This document shows, piece by piece, positions 11,501-26,500 of a stretch of 64,000 nt of DNA. This DNA is from Amborella trichopoda. Its lineage: Eukaryota; Streptophyta; Magnoliopsida; Amborellales; Amborellaceae. The first letter of the stretch is position 1, and every line of letters begins with the position of its first letter. The position numbers were made by a program, and so were the translations under genes. The DNA lies in contig NW_006496477.1 in NCBI RefSeq assembly GCF_000471905.2, positions 598,026-662,025 of the forward strand, written 5' to 3'. The notes beneath the pieces are model-generated. The model ran no database searches, was not told the origin of the DNA, and saw nothing but the letters and a program-made list of their open reading frames with translations.

Positions 11501-14500
11501 TCTTGAAAAATACACACATTGGCATCAAAGAATGGCTTCTTTGACATTGGCAACCAACTAAAGTCAATCATCTTCACCTCTTCCCTCCATGTTAGATGCT
11601 TCGTAAGTTTTTTAATCAAATGAACCTAAGAAATTGAAAGAAAAGCGCAACAGTCAACATACCAAGCATGCCATTCCATTCTTTGAATGGTGCTAGATAA
11701 AACTCTTTGATAAAAACTCTTTATTTCCCCGAGGATTCTACTCTATACATAGGGCCAAGGACTAACCATATGAAAGTTGATAACTTTGCTTCATTACTAA
11801 AACAAAAATTGGTTAAACCCCTTTTAAATGCTAAAAGCCGAATCTTGGGTTAATTATGTTAAGTAAATACAATATCAGATCAAAGGAAAATGAAATTCTT
11901 AATCAAAACACCACCCTAGTACCCAAACCAATGTTTTAAAAAACTGTCCACCCGGCCAAAAAAAAATTTTCAACACCTCAACCCAGGCGCCCCTACACTG
12001 GCGGTTGTACCTGGGCGGGCTAGGCTGGCGCCCAGTGCCCAGTTCTGGGTGGGCACCCAAGGCAATGGGGCGTTTTATCATATTTAAGTTCGCCCAAAAG
12101 GGCAAAGGGGGTCATTTTGACCCCCAAGTTTGTATAAAAAAGTTTTGGGGTTTATTTTTGAACCCCAAAGTGAAAAAAAAGAAAAGTCCCTCAATCTTAA
12201 ACTTATTTATGAGAATCTTAAGTAATTTTTGATAATCGAAAGTACTCTTTTGTGGATTGAAAAATTTTTCTTTTCTCGTTGAAATTAGTTTTAGGGTGCT
12301 ATTGGTCGTATTAGAAGACTTTTGAGTTGATTCGTAGCTCGATTGAGGTAACCAACATCGAAGATCAGAGATTGGATAGAAAAGGTCAATCTGTAATCTT
12401 TATTTGAGTTTTATTTTTTCCAATTTTAGATGTCTTCTGCGGGGTCTAATAGGGGTGGAGAACCGAGATGGAAATATTGTGTTAACCCCGAAAAGAATGA
12501 CAAAAATAAAATTATGTGCAATTTTTGTGGACATGTTTCTAATGCCGACATAAATAGATTTAAGAAACATCTTGCCGGTATTAGAGGTGATGTTGCCCCA
12601 TGTAAGAAAGTCCTAGATCTTATAAAGAAAGAAATTTTGGAATACATTGAAGGTGAAAATAGTAAAAAAATTACAATAAACGAAAAAGATATAGCAAAAT
12701 TAAAGACAGGGGTCCATATTTTTTATGATAATATTGACACTGAAGAAGAGGTAGCCATGGTTGGTACTAAGAGCTCTAAGACCAAGAGGGCTTTTGGGTC
12801 TAAGAAGCCTTGTAGGAGAGGGCCTATAGATAGGATTTTTACACCTAGCCCTAAGACAGTAATTGAGAAAGGCAAAGGAAGAAAGGGGGAAAACAAGTGA
12901 CAATTGAAAATAGATTTACGAAGGAAGATAGAGCCAGGGTGATTCAGTATATTGCTCGGTGGTTTTACCATGCGGGCATTTCTTTTAACACTGCTCGCTT
13001 GAATAGCTTCCATACAATGTTGGAAGTAATTGGGCAATTTGGCCAGGTTTGAAAGCTACAACTCCTTATGAGATTGGAGAGTCACTACTGAAGAAAGAAG
13101 TCGAGTACACTAACATATCTCAAGACTCCTAAGGAGGGATAGGCTAAATTTGGGTTTCTTTAATGATAGATGTGTGGAGTGATAAGAGGAGTAGTAACAT
13201 GAAATTGTTAGTAAATTGTCCCACAGGTACCGTTTTTTTGGGCTCAATCGATGCTTCCAATGATATTCATGATGCGCATTATATATTTTCTTTCATTGAA
13301 AAGGGGATTGAGGATGTTGGGGAGGAACTTGTAATTCAAGTGGTCATACATAATGCTGCTCCCAATCTAGCTGCAAGTCATTTGCTTCAACAGAAGAGGC
13401 CTCGCATATTTTGGACTCCTTGCGTTGCACATTGAGTAGATCTTATGCATGAGGCAATTGGTGAATTGCATACAATTAAAGGAATTATTTAAAAGGCTAA
13501 GGAGGTTACAATCTTCATATACAGTCACATACTTACCCTTGGCATGATGCACAAGTTTACAACAAAGAGAGAGCTACTGAGGCCTGGGGTCAGTAGATTT
13601 TCCACTGCCTACCTTAGTCTACAGAGCATGTATAAGAGGAGGATCGCATTAAGGTTTATGTTTGCTTCAGGAGTGGAGTAGGTGTAAGTAGTCTAGAGAT
13701 GCCAAGGGAAAGAAGGCATGAGATATTGTTGTTTCGAAATATTTTTAGCATGGGGTGAACCATGCGATATTAGTATTTCAGAAAACGGTAGGCGACCCAT
13801 GCTAAAAATATTCCATCAAGGGAAGAAATACTAATATCGCATGCTTCACCCCATGCCAAAAATATTTTGAAAGAACAATATCTCATGTCTTCTTTCCCTT
13901 GACATCTCTAGACCACTTACATCTACTCCACTCCTCTAAAGCAACCATAGACCTTAATGCGATCCTCCTCTTATACATGCTCTGTAGACTAAGGTAGGCA
14001 GTGGCAAATCTAATGACCTCAGTCTTCACCAGCTCTCTTTTTTGTAAACTTACGCATCATGCTAAGGGTAAGTATGTGACTGTATATGAAGATTGTAACC
14101 TCCTTAGCCTTAAAAATAACTTCTTTAATAATAGGCAATTCACCAATTGCCTCAAGCATAAGATCTGCGCAATATGCAACGTAAGGAGTCCAAAGTATGC
14201 GAGGCCTCTTCTGTCGAAACAAATGATCTGCAGCTAGATTGGGAGCAGCATTATCTGTGACCACTTGAATTACAAGTTCCTCCCCAACCTCCTCAATGCC
14301 CTTATTAATGAAAGAAAACATATAATCCGCATCATGAATATCATTGGAAGCATCGATTGAGCCCAAAAAAATTGTACCCGTGGGACAATTTACCAACAAA
14401 TTCATGTTACTCCTCTTATCACTCCACATATCTGTTATTAAAGAACACCAAATTTAGCCTATCCCTCCTTATGAGTCTTGAGATATTCGTTAGTGTACTC

Positions 14501-17500
14501 GACTTCTTTGTTCAGTACTGGCTCTCCAATTTTATAAGGAGTTGGAGCTTTCAAACCTGGCCCAAATTGCCCAATTGCTTCCAATATTGTATGGAAGTTA
14601 TTCAAGCAAGCAGCATTAAAAGAAATACCCGCATGGTAAAACCACCGAAAAATATACTGAATCACCCTGGCTCTATCTTCCTTCTTAAATCTATTTTCAA
14701 TTGTCACTTATTTTTTCCCCTTTCCTCCTTTGCCTTTCTCAATTAATGTCTCAAGGCTAGGTGTTAAAAATAGGCCCTCTTATACAAGGCTTCTTAGACT
14801 CAAAAGCCCTCTTGGTCTTAGAGCTTTGAGTACCAACCATAGCTAGATCTTCTTCCCCCTCTACATCTTCTTCTTCAGTATCAATATTATCATAAAAAAC
14901 ATGGACCCCTGACTTTAATTCGGCTATATCTTTTTTTTTGCAATTTCTTAACTCTTTTCATCTCCAATGTATTCCAAAATTTCTTTCTTTACAAGATCTG
15001 AGACTTTCTTATATGGGGCAACATCACCTCTAATACCGGAAAGATGTTTCTTAAATCTATTTATGCCTGCATTAGAACCATATCCATAGAAATTGCACAT
15101 AATTTTATTTAGGTTATTCTTATCAGGGTTAACACAATATTTCCATCTCGGATCTCCAGCCCTATTAGAGAAGACATCTCAAATTGGACAAATAAAACTC
15201 AAATAAAGATTACAGACTGACATTTTCTACCCAATCTCTGATCTTTGATGTTGGTTACCTCAATCGAGCTACGAATCAACTCAAAAGTCTTCTAATGCCA
15301 CCAATAGCACCCTAAAAATAATTTCAATGAGAAAAGAAAACTTTTTCAATCCACATAAAGTACTTTCGATTCTCAGAAGTTACTTTAGATTCTTAGAAAT
15401 AAGTTTAAGATTGAGGATTTCTTTTTTTTTTCACTTTGGGGTTCAAAAATAAACCCCAGAACTTTTTCATACAAACTTGGGGGTCAAAATGACCCCCCTT
15501 GCCCTTTTGGGCGAACTTAAATACGATAAAACGCCACACTGCCCTGGGCACCCGCCCAGGTACAACCGCTCATGTAGGGACGCCTAGGACGAGGCGTGCA
15601 GAAATTTTTTTCTAGCTGCCTAGGCGCCAGGCAGACCGTTTTTAAAAGTAGTCTCAAGCTTTACTCCTTTTCATTAGAGTCATTGTGAAGCACCAAGTGA
15701 AAGAAATAGGGAAATTTTAAAGTGATTTAGAGGTTCATACTCACCCAAAACTTCGAAAGAAAGAAGATTCTTGATAAAAAGGAGATTCTTGATTGTGGAT
15801 GCCGAAAAGAGAAAGAAGAGAAAAGAAGAGGCAATTATATCAGAATTGAGGGAAAAGGTCAATGTTTTGGTGATATTGGAGATGATGATGAAGGCAAAAT
15901 AGAAGCGGGTTCCTCTCAAAGTTTTATAAGAGGAAAGCAGTTAAAGAGCCATGCATCAAAGAGCCAATAGAAGTCTCTTTATCCCCCATACCCGATGCGA
16001 CAGTAAAGAAAAAGGGAAAAATCAAGCAACCCTTGAAGATAGGTTCAAGAAGGAAGATCGGGTCCAAGTAAATTAGTACACTGATCGGTGTTTTATTAGA
16101 CAGCTATTGCTTTTAATGTAGGTCGCTTACACAGCTTCCTTACAAAGTTCGAAGCAATTAGCCAGTTCGGGCTAGGGTTGAAGGTCCCAACCCCATATGA
16201 GTTTTAAGAAGCCATTGCTTCAGAAGGAGGTACAGCTCACAAAGGATTACCTCAGAACGCATAAGGATGCAAAAGTTCAATATGGGGTCACAATTATGAG
16301 GGGTATATGGAGCGATAGGAGCAATTGTGAGTGTGATGAACCTGATGGGGAATGGGAATTGTCCTATAGGGACAATGTTTTTGCATTTATATATACATGA
16401 TGCCAGATCATTTTTTTCTTTGATTGACAGAGGTATTGAGGAGGTAAGGAAGGGTATATTATTAAGTGGTAATTAATAATGCTACAGCCACATGCAGCCT
16501 TGTCTCTCTTAGGCACCACGCAAACCACACTTACTAAGGCTAAGGCCTAAGGCCATGATAGTGCTAATTTATAATCACACCCTTACCCTTGGCATGATGT
16601 ACAAGTTCACGGAGAAGAGCGATCTAGTGAGTCTCGGGGTAATGACATTTGCCTCCTTTCCCAAGTCTACAGAGCATATTTAAAAAGAAAACTCAATTGA
16701 GAATGTTTGCTTTAGAGGATTGGTCTAAATGCAAGTGGGCAAGGCATCCTAAATGGAAGAGGGCATGTGATATTGTTTTGTCCAAGGCCTTTTGGGATGG
16801 GGTAAACCTCACTGACAAGTATTTCTACCCTTAGTCAAAGCACACTCACTAGGGCTAAGGCCATGATAGTGTTCATTAATGATCACACCCTTACCCTTAG
16901 CATGATTTACAAGTTCACTAAGAAGAAGGATCTAGTGAGGTTTGGTGTAACGAGATTTTCCTCCTTCTCCCAAAGTCTGCAGAGCATATTTAAAAAAGAA
17001 AAGGCAATTGAGAATGATGTTCGCTTCAGAAGATTGGTCTATATGCAAGTAGGCAAGGCTGCTGAATGGTAGAGGGAATGTGATATTGTTTTGTCTAAGG
17101 CCTTTTGGGGTGGGGATAAAACCCACTGATGAGTATTTCTACCCTTAGTCAAAGTGTTGCCCATCATTGATAGTGAGAAGAAGCTTGCAATGGGCTTTAC
17201 ACATGATATATTACATGAAGCTAAAAGAGCAGCGGTTGAGTCTTTGGGCATGATGGGAACAACTATGGCCAAAAAAGGGAGATTATAGATACAAAGTGGG
17301 ATATGAAGCTCATCGACCATTCCATGCAACTCAGTGCCATTTGAACCCCAAGTGTTTTTTTTTTTTATGTCAACCTGGAAACTGAGATAAGGATGCAACT
17401 ATGGAGGACTGTAATGAGTATCTAGAGAAGCTAGTTGCTGACAGTAATATCCAAGATAAGATATCAGCCGATGAGTTAATTTTTCTATAAATGTGCATTC

Positions 17501-20500
17501 AAATCATTTGGGAAGTAAATGGCGATGAGACAAATGACCAAATCAGATTGAGGGAATCTATTTGATTGGAATAATTACTTTAAAATTCATTCATTTTGCA
17601 TAGTTCCATGCTTTGATATGTTGTTGAATATAGATACTAAATTGAATCAAATTATAGACTTAAAATAATTAAGTCTAAAATTTGAATTTGCATCCTTATG
17701 GTGGATTCAACATGGGAGTAGTACTCCAAACTTGCAAAGGATGGCCATAAGGAAATTTAGCTTAAGATGTAGCTTCTCTAGTTGTCAGTGCAAGTGGAAT
17801 TCATTTGAGATGGTAAAAATTGGCATTATTTGGCCATTTGCATTTTGTAAAGATTCCTAGATTGGTATTGGACTATTAGTTAATTAGTGTATTTCTATGT
17901 TTTTTTATAAGATTTTCCATACAAGAAAGTGCATGGACTGTGGAGATTGGAGTCATAAACTTCGGAGTATGGACTTGTGGTTGTGGTCTTATAGTTGAGT
18001 TATTCAGTATTTAGTCATTATGGATACTTGAGTGTTTCATGGAATCATGTATATCATTTGTTATATCCTTTTATTTATTTCAACTTTGAAACGAGATTTC
18101 TTTTTTGATGAAACTTTGAAACAAGATTTAATGATTACAATGTGTTTTTCAGTATTCAGGGGCATATATATGAATATATACTTGGATAGAACACATTAAT
18201 GTATAAATGTACAAATATGATAAATACATATGCATATATGTGCATTTGGACCACACATATACACACACATGTTTGTCTAGAGTGCCTCGAGACCTGGGCG
18301 CCTGCCTACCACCCAGCGCCCCCTGGGCTGCCTACCATTTGCTCCAACATTGACGAACAAAAATCCAGAGGCTATGGGAATAAACAACAAATATCTCAAG
18401 GGAGAGAGGTAGAACAGGAAATGACATTGCAAATTCCAGTTGACTCCCACCTTAGCAATGCTTTCTTGAAGAACATCCGCAAAAGATAAGACTCACATTC
18501 ACAGGAATAAAATGATGTTTAGAACTGTCTAAAGACCCAGATGTAATTACAGAAGCAAAATGAGTTGCAGATGAGCTAGAAAATTTGGAGCATCTCGTGA
18601 GGCTTTCTAGCCTAGAGATTTTTCCCACCCCAAATTTTTTCATCTTGTAGTACCATCAATCATTTTTGTATGTCTTTACAATAAAACGTATTCACTTATT
18701 AAAAAAGAATAAAAACATAACTAATCAATTATAAAAACGTTGCCAACAGTGTCTTTGCGACAGTCACTGAGTCCGCTGAAAATAGAGGTGGATGTTTTAT
18801 TTGGGCCCCTATTTCTAGGCAAGCCCTGTCGGATTTAGAGAGAAAATTTCACTGCCAAGCCAAATTTTCTCCATGATTTTTTTGCCCCCTTAGAAGGAAG
18901 TGACCATTTACTATCAGCCCCTACCTCAGCTAGGCTTCACAGTAGCTTCTTCCTATGCGAGCTTACAACCTACCCTACTCCTAGCCTGAGTTCTCTTTTG
19001 ATCAAACTCTGGTCGGTTCCTATTCCCCACAAGATTCAAGCTTTCGCTTTCACTTGGACCTCGTCTCACGACCGTGTGCTCACATGGGACCAACTCCAAG
19101 AGAGACATCTTCAGCTACCATGCCACTATGTCGTGCGTTTCCAAGCTGAGGATACCATAGACCACCTCTTCCACCACAATAAGGCCACGATTTCCCTACG
19201 GTCTGAGAATGGTCGGATCTGGTCTGGATCCACCAGAATTAGGATTCCGATCCAAAAAGTATACATGGGATTCAGATACGAATCTGAGAGGATCCAGTTC
19301 AGATCCGGATCCGAATCCAGATCTGAAAAGCATACATGAAATCCAGACCTAATTGGATCCAAAAAAATTTATTTTATATAGTTTAAAATATTATAAAATA
19401 ATATATAACAAAAATTACTATATAACGTAAATGCATATATAAAATAATATATAATATTTTAATAACTGGGTTGCATCCGAATCGAATCCACCTGTACCTG
19501 GATCCGATCTGCATTACTATTCATATCCAAATTTTGGATCTTGATTCAACCCATTGGATCCAAATCTTGGATCCATACTTGGATCCGAATAGAGTCTGAA
19601 ATTCAGGTTTCGGATCCAAACCGAGTAAATTCTCAGCTTTACTTCCAATGGACACCCCTAAGGCCGTCCAACAACTCCCTACTATCTAGCCATCCCCTCC
19701 CCTACCCAAGAACGATCATATTCTTTGGGTTGTTTCAGTATTTTCCCTTCTTAGGAGCATGCTGAAAGAATGGAACAGCCGCAATTTTGGAGATGTTCTT
19801 CATAAGTCCCAGTTTCTTGACTAAGTGCCTCCCACTTTGTAGAAACTTGGGCTGTGTTTGGTAGCCCGAGAAAACAGGAGAAACACTCTTTGTTTTCTTG
19901 GGCACTTTAGCTCTTCCCGGTTTGAGAACTGGAAAAAGTTTGAATAGGCAGAGAAATGCAGGGCAGGGCTCCGCATTTCCCCATTTCGGGGAAAATGTGC
20001 CGCACTGCATGCTCCCAAGAAATGGGGGGAACACTGCCTCCCTCCCTCCAAAGGGTAGCAAACCCTAGCACATCTTTCCTCTCCTTAACCAAGCTTTGAC
20101 ACCTTCCCATAAATCATGGGCGTTGTGAAGATTTGTTGAGTCGAGCAAGAATCTTGCTGAGAAAGAAAGGATTCTTCAAGATCAGAACTGAATGGAACCA
20201 GCCTGTTGTTACTAACGCCACTGCTCCCCAGTAGTTTTTTATGCTCTTGTTGCTGCTGCCTAGCAACGCTCTGCATAGAGAGTCACATCGGAAACACGAC
20301 ACGACCACAGGAGCTGCTGGAGCTCCTCAAAGGAGCCCTCTCTCTCTCTCTCACACACACACATCTAGCGCTGTTTATTAGTAAATTTACTGTTTAATAT
20401 CTGCACTTTTACTGATAAATTTACTTCTATTAACTGATTTTCAGGTATGAGTTCCTCTCAAAGTAAGATAGGACCTAACAAGATTAATTTGTCCAATCAC

Positions 20501-23500
20501 TAGAAAACACCAAGGATTTTGTGAGTACTTGTAGGTGTTGGGCTTTACCCCTCTGCTGGCATCAATGAAGTTAAAAGGTACGGCGATGTGATGGGTTTAA
20601 ATACTACGAACTTTCATTTTGTGATATGACCTCATGGAGAATGTCATGGAATATTTTTTCAAAGAAAACATGGATATTTACAACACATACATATACGCAT
20701 AGGGGAGGGGGCAAATCAGATTTGTTTTTATTTTACTTTTTTCCTTTTCAAATGTTTTTGTTCCTTTGTATTTCAATTAAAGAGCAAACATCAACCCCCT
20801 GAAGTTTTTATTTATTTATTTTGAATCATTGAGTTAATATCTGAAATTTGTGTTTCAGTAAAAAGCAATGCCCATGTGCAGATAGTGAGATCCTTAAGGG
20901 AAATCGATGATGCAAGCGAGGATGATGATGATGATAAACATAGTGCAGAAAGAGTTGAGCCCATGGTGCTGAATTCCCCAAGTAGGGGGGATACAGTGAA
21001 TGGACGAAATTAGGGTGCAAATGTGGGTGTTGCTTATTGACTTGGTCAAAACCAATATCGACAAGCTCTATCTCTCTCTCCACACACCCCCCCCCCAAAG
21101 TTTTCACAAATATGTTACCAAACAAGATTACCAGTTTTCACAGATGGGTTACAAAGAAGGTTTCCCAGCTTCCACAGCACCAGTTTTCTACTTCCACCTT
21201 TTTCTCAGGCTCTTAGAAAATAGCTTTCTCAGTTACCAAACAAGGCCTTAAAGATCACTGCTTTCCTAAGTAACTGACACAACATTATTCATCAGGACCT
21301 GAGAATTTAATAGGGCTGGCAATGGACCTGGACCCGACCCATACCCGCCGGGTATACCCGACACGGGTCCGGGTAGGGTCCAGGTCCAATAAAGGATACC
21401 CGGATAGTCCCGGGTCTGGGTACGGGTCCTGCTATAGCTGACCCAGCGGGTACCCAAACTCGAATATTTAGTTTACCTATAGGCCAAAGCCCCAACTCTA
21501 AAATTGTTTCAATACTTTTCGTCTTCCTCTAGTTCCCCAAATGGCCAGACCCCATCGCCATCCTCCCTCTCTGCAATTCTCCCTCTCAGTTTCTTGAAGA
21601 CAGCTCTCTCTCGGGATCTCGAATGTCTCTCTCTCTCTAATCGCCCACCCCTCAAAAATCAGTTCTCTATTGTTCACCATTGTAGGCTACAAAAAAGGAA
21701 GCTCATAGTGAGGGTGGCAATGGACCCGACTAGACACGGGACCCCACGGAATAGACCCAGGACCTGACGGGTACGGGTATGCGTCCAACTTTTGGACCCG
21801 ACGGGTAGGGTCCGGGTCCAAAACCTGCACCTAAACACATTCGGGTCCAGGTCCAGCCGAACCCGACCCATACCCGACCTATTGCCACCCCTAGAATTTA
21901 GGCTGTCAAGGTTCTCAGGTCTCTTGTGCTACCGGGGTCTCTTACGCTTAACACTGTCAGGTGGTCCATAAAAAATCTGGGTCATTCGGGATATAGGAGC
22001 AAGTTGGCTAGCCATGATGGAGAGATTTTGTCCTTTAGTTGTTTTACAGGTCACACAAACTCTACTACAGCAAAGTCTATTGCTATCCTGTAAGGACTCA
22101 AGCATTTCCGCCTTGTCAAACCCAGCATCGAGTGTCTTCTTGTGGAAGGCGAGGTTACCCGTGGGTTCCAACAACTCCCCTGGAGAATTGCTCATTTTCC
22201 AACAACCCCCCTGAAGGATTGCTCATTTGTTTGACCTCATTCACACGTTATCCAAGGATACTCAGGTCATCTTCCACCGTGTTCCGAGGGAAGCCAACAT
22301 TGTCGCTGGTTGGCCAAAGACGTTGCTGCGAGTGGATTACAATCAGCCCAAGCTACACCATGACAATGTGTCTCACCTCTACCTCATTTGTCTCACTCAT
22401 ACCTTAACCCAATCCCCTTTCTGTCGTCTCTCTCACCCATTGTCCCTCCCCCTTTCCCCTCCCCCCTCCCTCTCTCTCCCCCCATGGTTTCTTACAAGGT
22501 GTTTGCAGACTGTTGCAGTCTCTCTGCCCCTCTCCCTCTCTCCCTCTTTTTCTCTCTCATCTCCCCTTTTTTCTCCTCTACATTCTCTCCCTGCCTCAAC
22601 CTCTCATTTTTTATCTAGGAAGCTGCACCTACTCCTCATCCTCCTCTTCCCTCTTCCCCTTCGCCCTCTGCTCTCTTATCTCTCTATATTCCTCATCCTC
22701 TTCTCCACTTTCGCTCGCCTCTCCTTCCTTTGTTGGCAGCCTATGGCTTGTAGACTAGGCCGACACAAGGTTTGGCCCTGTTACCATTTCTTAAATAGAG
22801 TTCCCAGTTTTTGCGTAGCCCATTTTTATAGACATTTTTTTTTCAAGGGCTACTGGTATGTGGGTAGCCAAAGGACACATTTTGCACCTTTTTTCACCTT
22901 CATTTGTGCCTATGCCACAGATAGCTGTCTAATGCTTGTATACCACCCTTTTTACTTTTGATTCCTCACACCTTTTTGTTTCTGAGCTCCCAGTCTATGG
23001 GCAGCCCGAAAGGGGTTTATGTAAAGCTTGTTAATATTTATAGTATACAATCAACCTTCATTCAAAGAAGATTAGAAAAAATAATACGAATAACAAACAA
23101 ACAAAAGAATCTGATATGTTCCTCTAGGAGAGCCACACAATAGGATATCAATGCATTTTGAGGTCAAGGGGGAAAAAAATACAGAAATCCGTTGATTGAT
23201 CAAAAAATTGAAATTGCCCAAAAAAAAGAGGGAAAAAGAAAGATGCTCAAAATAACCCTCATTCAAAGTCAACATCTAAACAGGAATTGTTCTGTGCAAA
23301 ACAAGAAAACTGGGAACCATTATGAATCGCAACAAACAGCACCCATGATTCCCACATTCATTTTTTACAATAAATGGACGAACCTTCAGTTTTTCTCTCC
23401 TGACAATGCGTTCACAGAGAAGACGCACCCTTTCCAACTCAACCTGCATAGAATAAAAACATCAAATCAGACAAGTGACATGGATGATAACCAGATACTG

Positions 23501-26500
23501 CTTTCCTTTTAATATCAACCAGTAATGAAGAAGGATTCATGAAAACTCAACCCAAGAACATCACTGGCCACCAAAATAGCTGATGCTATCTAAATTCAAA
23601 AAAAGACATCATGTCAACAGAATGATATTATTCTTGGAAAAACTATCTAAGACAACAGGCCCATATGGATCCTTGGAAAAGCATTGTCCAAAAAAAATCT
23701 ATTTCCAGTGAAATACATTTTTGTGAAAAATATTTCCTGGAAAAATAAATATTTTTCTGTTTTGATAGCAATTGGATGCAACCTGGAATTCCCTAAACAT
23801 GAATATATTGGCCCCTCAAACTGATTATTGTTAAGGAAAATCGCATCTAAATCAGTGGTGAAAAGTTCATCAAGTAAACCCCCACTAAACTTAATGAATC
23901 CAAGGTCAAGATATATCATATGGGTCGACCCCAAGGTCTAGACCCGACAATAGGCTCGACTGATCAGGTATGTGTTCAGGTCTGGATCCACTTGACCTTG
24001 ACCACTGGATTGCACCATATCGGATCGGGTTTCTGTCCAGGTCAACCTGACCCGACCAGGTGGGTCTGGGTCTAAGTTAGACCTAGTCAGGTTGGGTCCC
24101 AGTTGAGGTGGACCGGATCCAAATCGACCCGGATTTGGGGTGAGTAGGGTTTCAACTCTGTGAAGGAAAACAGAGAAAAATATTTTGTAAGGATGAAGCC
24201 ATGGAAATAGATTACGCTATTTTGGGCTCAAAATAGAGAATGATTTCTGCCAGAAAAAAATTCCCTCCTAGATTTTGGATTCAAACAGCAGAAATAGACA
24301 ATTTTCCTGGAAAACTATCTACTGGTTATCTTTTTCCAATGATCCAAATAGCCCCTTGCAAGTCGAGGTTTTAGCAACATGTGCATGTTTACCTCAAAAA
24401 AATGGTTTAAGTGCAAGTTGTGCAAAGATATACAAGGGAAGATTGCAAGTGATATCATTTTGCACCCCTCATTTCTGGAATGAGGCATCATCTCCCTATA
24501 AGGCATTGAATCCACTTGTTAATTGCACATGCTGGATATTGAAGAGACGTTCCATAAGGGCTTCATTTTAAGGAATTGAACAATACCAAGATGTGCAGAC
24601 AAAGCATTAGCTGATTTGGAGAAAGATAAATGTGAAGTGAGATCACAAGCTCCATTCACTTGCACGCTACAGGATCCAGTCCAAAATTTGTCTGACAATA
24701 TGTTTATGGCAATCATGACAATGATTCTATTTTTTAACATGGATGGATTGAATGTGTCCAAAGGCTTCATCCCCATACGAACGTACAAGGCAACTAACAA
24801 TTGAAGTTCTACAAGTTGTATTGAACTCAGTTGGGAAAGAAATAGCAATACACTACACAAAAGTCTCAGTTCAGTGTGATGAATAAGACAAGTACCAAAG
24901 ACTTTCAGTTCGGTGATTGCGGGGTTCCTTTTCTTCTCCGTGTTGCTGCCGCTCTCTTTTGGAGCCCTGTACCACTCGAAAGGCTTCATCCCCATACGGA
25001 CGTACAAGGCAACTAACAATCGAAGTTATACAACTTTTATTGAACTCAGTTGGGAAAGAAATAGCAATACGACTGAGGGTAAGAGTCTCTATACTCCAGG
25101 CATGAGTGCTTCTATATAGTACAATTTTTGTTACCAATAACAAAGCCTTTACTAAATCCAAAAAAGTGTTACAATCTGTAGCGGTTCCAAAAGATGCCAA
25201 TATAGTACTATAATTCTTTATCCTTTATGAAATGAAATTATCGATGAAGCAGCACTCTACAGTGGGCCTCACACGAGGCCGATGCCACACACTTGCAAAA
25301 GATGGCCATCTACAATTTGAGCTTGACATGGAGTTCATTTAAGATGGTAATTTGTTGACAGATATCAAGCCAAACTTGAATATTTTGTTTTTTTACAAAT
25401 TCATGAATTCTCTATCAGAATTATATAAATTGAGAAACGGGCTTGAGTAGAAGAAACTGAAAGGTTTAGTCCATGGCCAATACAAAGGAGGCTGTAAAAG
25501 TGCTTCGAAGAGCACCATTATGTCAACCCACTGCTGTGACAGATGATGTTCAGTGAATGGTTAGTTGATGGTCCCCTAGAGAGGTATTGAATTGGTAACA
25601 GTTCTGGAGGCTCCAGAAACCAACCCTATATCAAATACCATATTGAGTTCTTCAAAGAGGGAAATAGAGGATGAATAGGAGACAAGAATGAGATAGACAA
25701 GGATGCTCAATATGATGAAGAAGGGGATGACTATGATGAGGATGGCCTTGCATCAAAGGTTAATGACACTGATTCTCATCATGAGAAAGTTGAGGACTAT
25801 GGAGGAGAAAACATACATATTTATTTACCTCTCAGCAAATAAAAAAAAAAAAGAAAAAAAAAAAGAAAAAAAAAAAGAGAGATTACTTGACTCCTTATTT
25901 GAGAGTGCACTCGATGGACACTTCTATAGCCTCTTTTATGAGTTAGGACTTATCTTTTCAGCCTTCAGAACTTGTGTTTGTGGTCTGTAACTCCATAGAA
26001 CATTGAACATGCCCGTAATTAAGAACCTCTGGAGCGGGCAGTTTTTCCAACATGTTAACAATCATCGCAATACTATAACATGAGTAAAATATTTGTGGTT
26101 TACTAAGCAGAAAGATTTTCTGGATTCGACCACTATAAATTTGCTTGAGTTTATACTCAAAAATGGATAACACAAACCCAGATACAAAAAGTCTCTCAGA
26201 AAAGATGGGTTAGCTCTAGTAGTTCATTGTTTCCCAAATTAATGAAAACGAAACAGGTGATTCAACTGCTTCCAGATATTGGAACAAACACCAAAATTTG
26301 AACCTAAGAACCTTAGGAAGATGATTTCCCAAAATTCACATTCTATATAGAAAAATTGAAAATGTTGCATGCATCTTATACAGATAATTGCTCACCCGTA
26401 TTTGTTTGATACTTTTCAATTCATCAGAACCGTAGGGCTGAGACTCAACCTGCAGAAATTATTTAACAAGAAATAAGATTGCTTTGTTGGGTAGCTCAGC

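Noticed and set aside
22227..22961. Long plus-strand open frame of 244 codons
   Set aside because: Only the first 40 or so residues match a LINE RNase H tail; the rest is translation of a CT-rich low-complexity tract.
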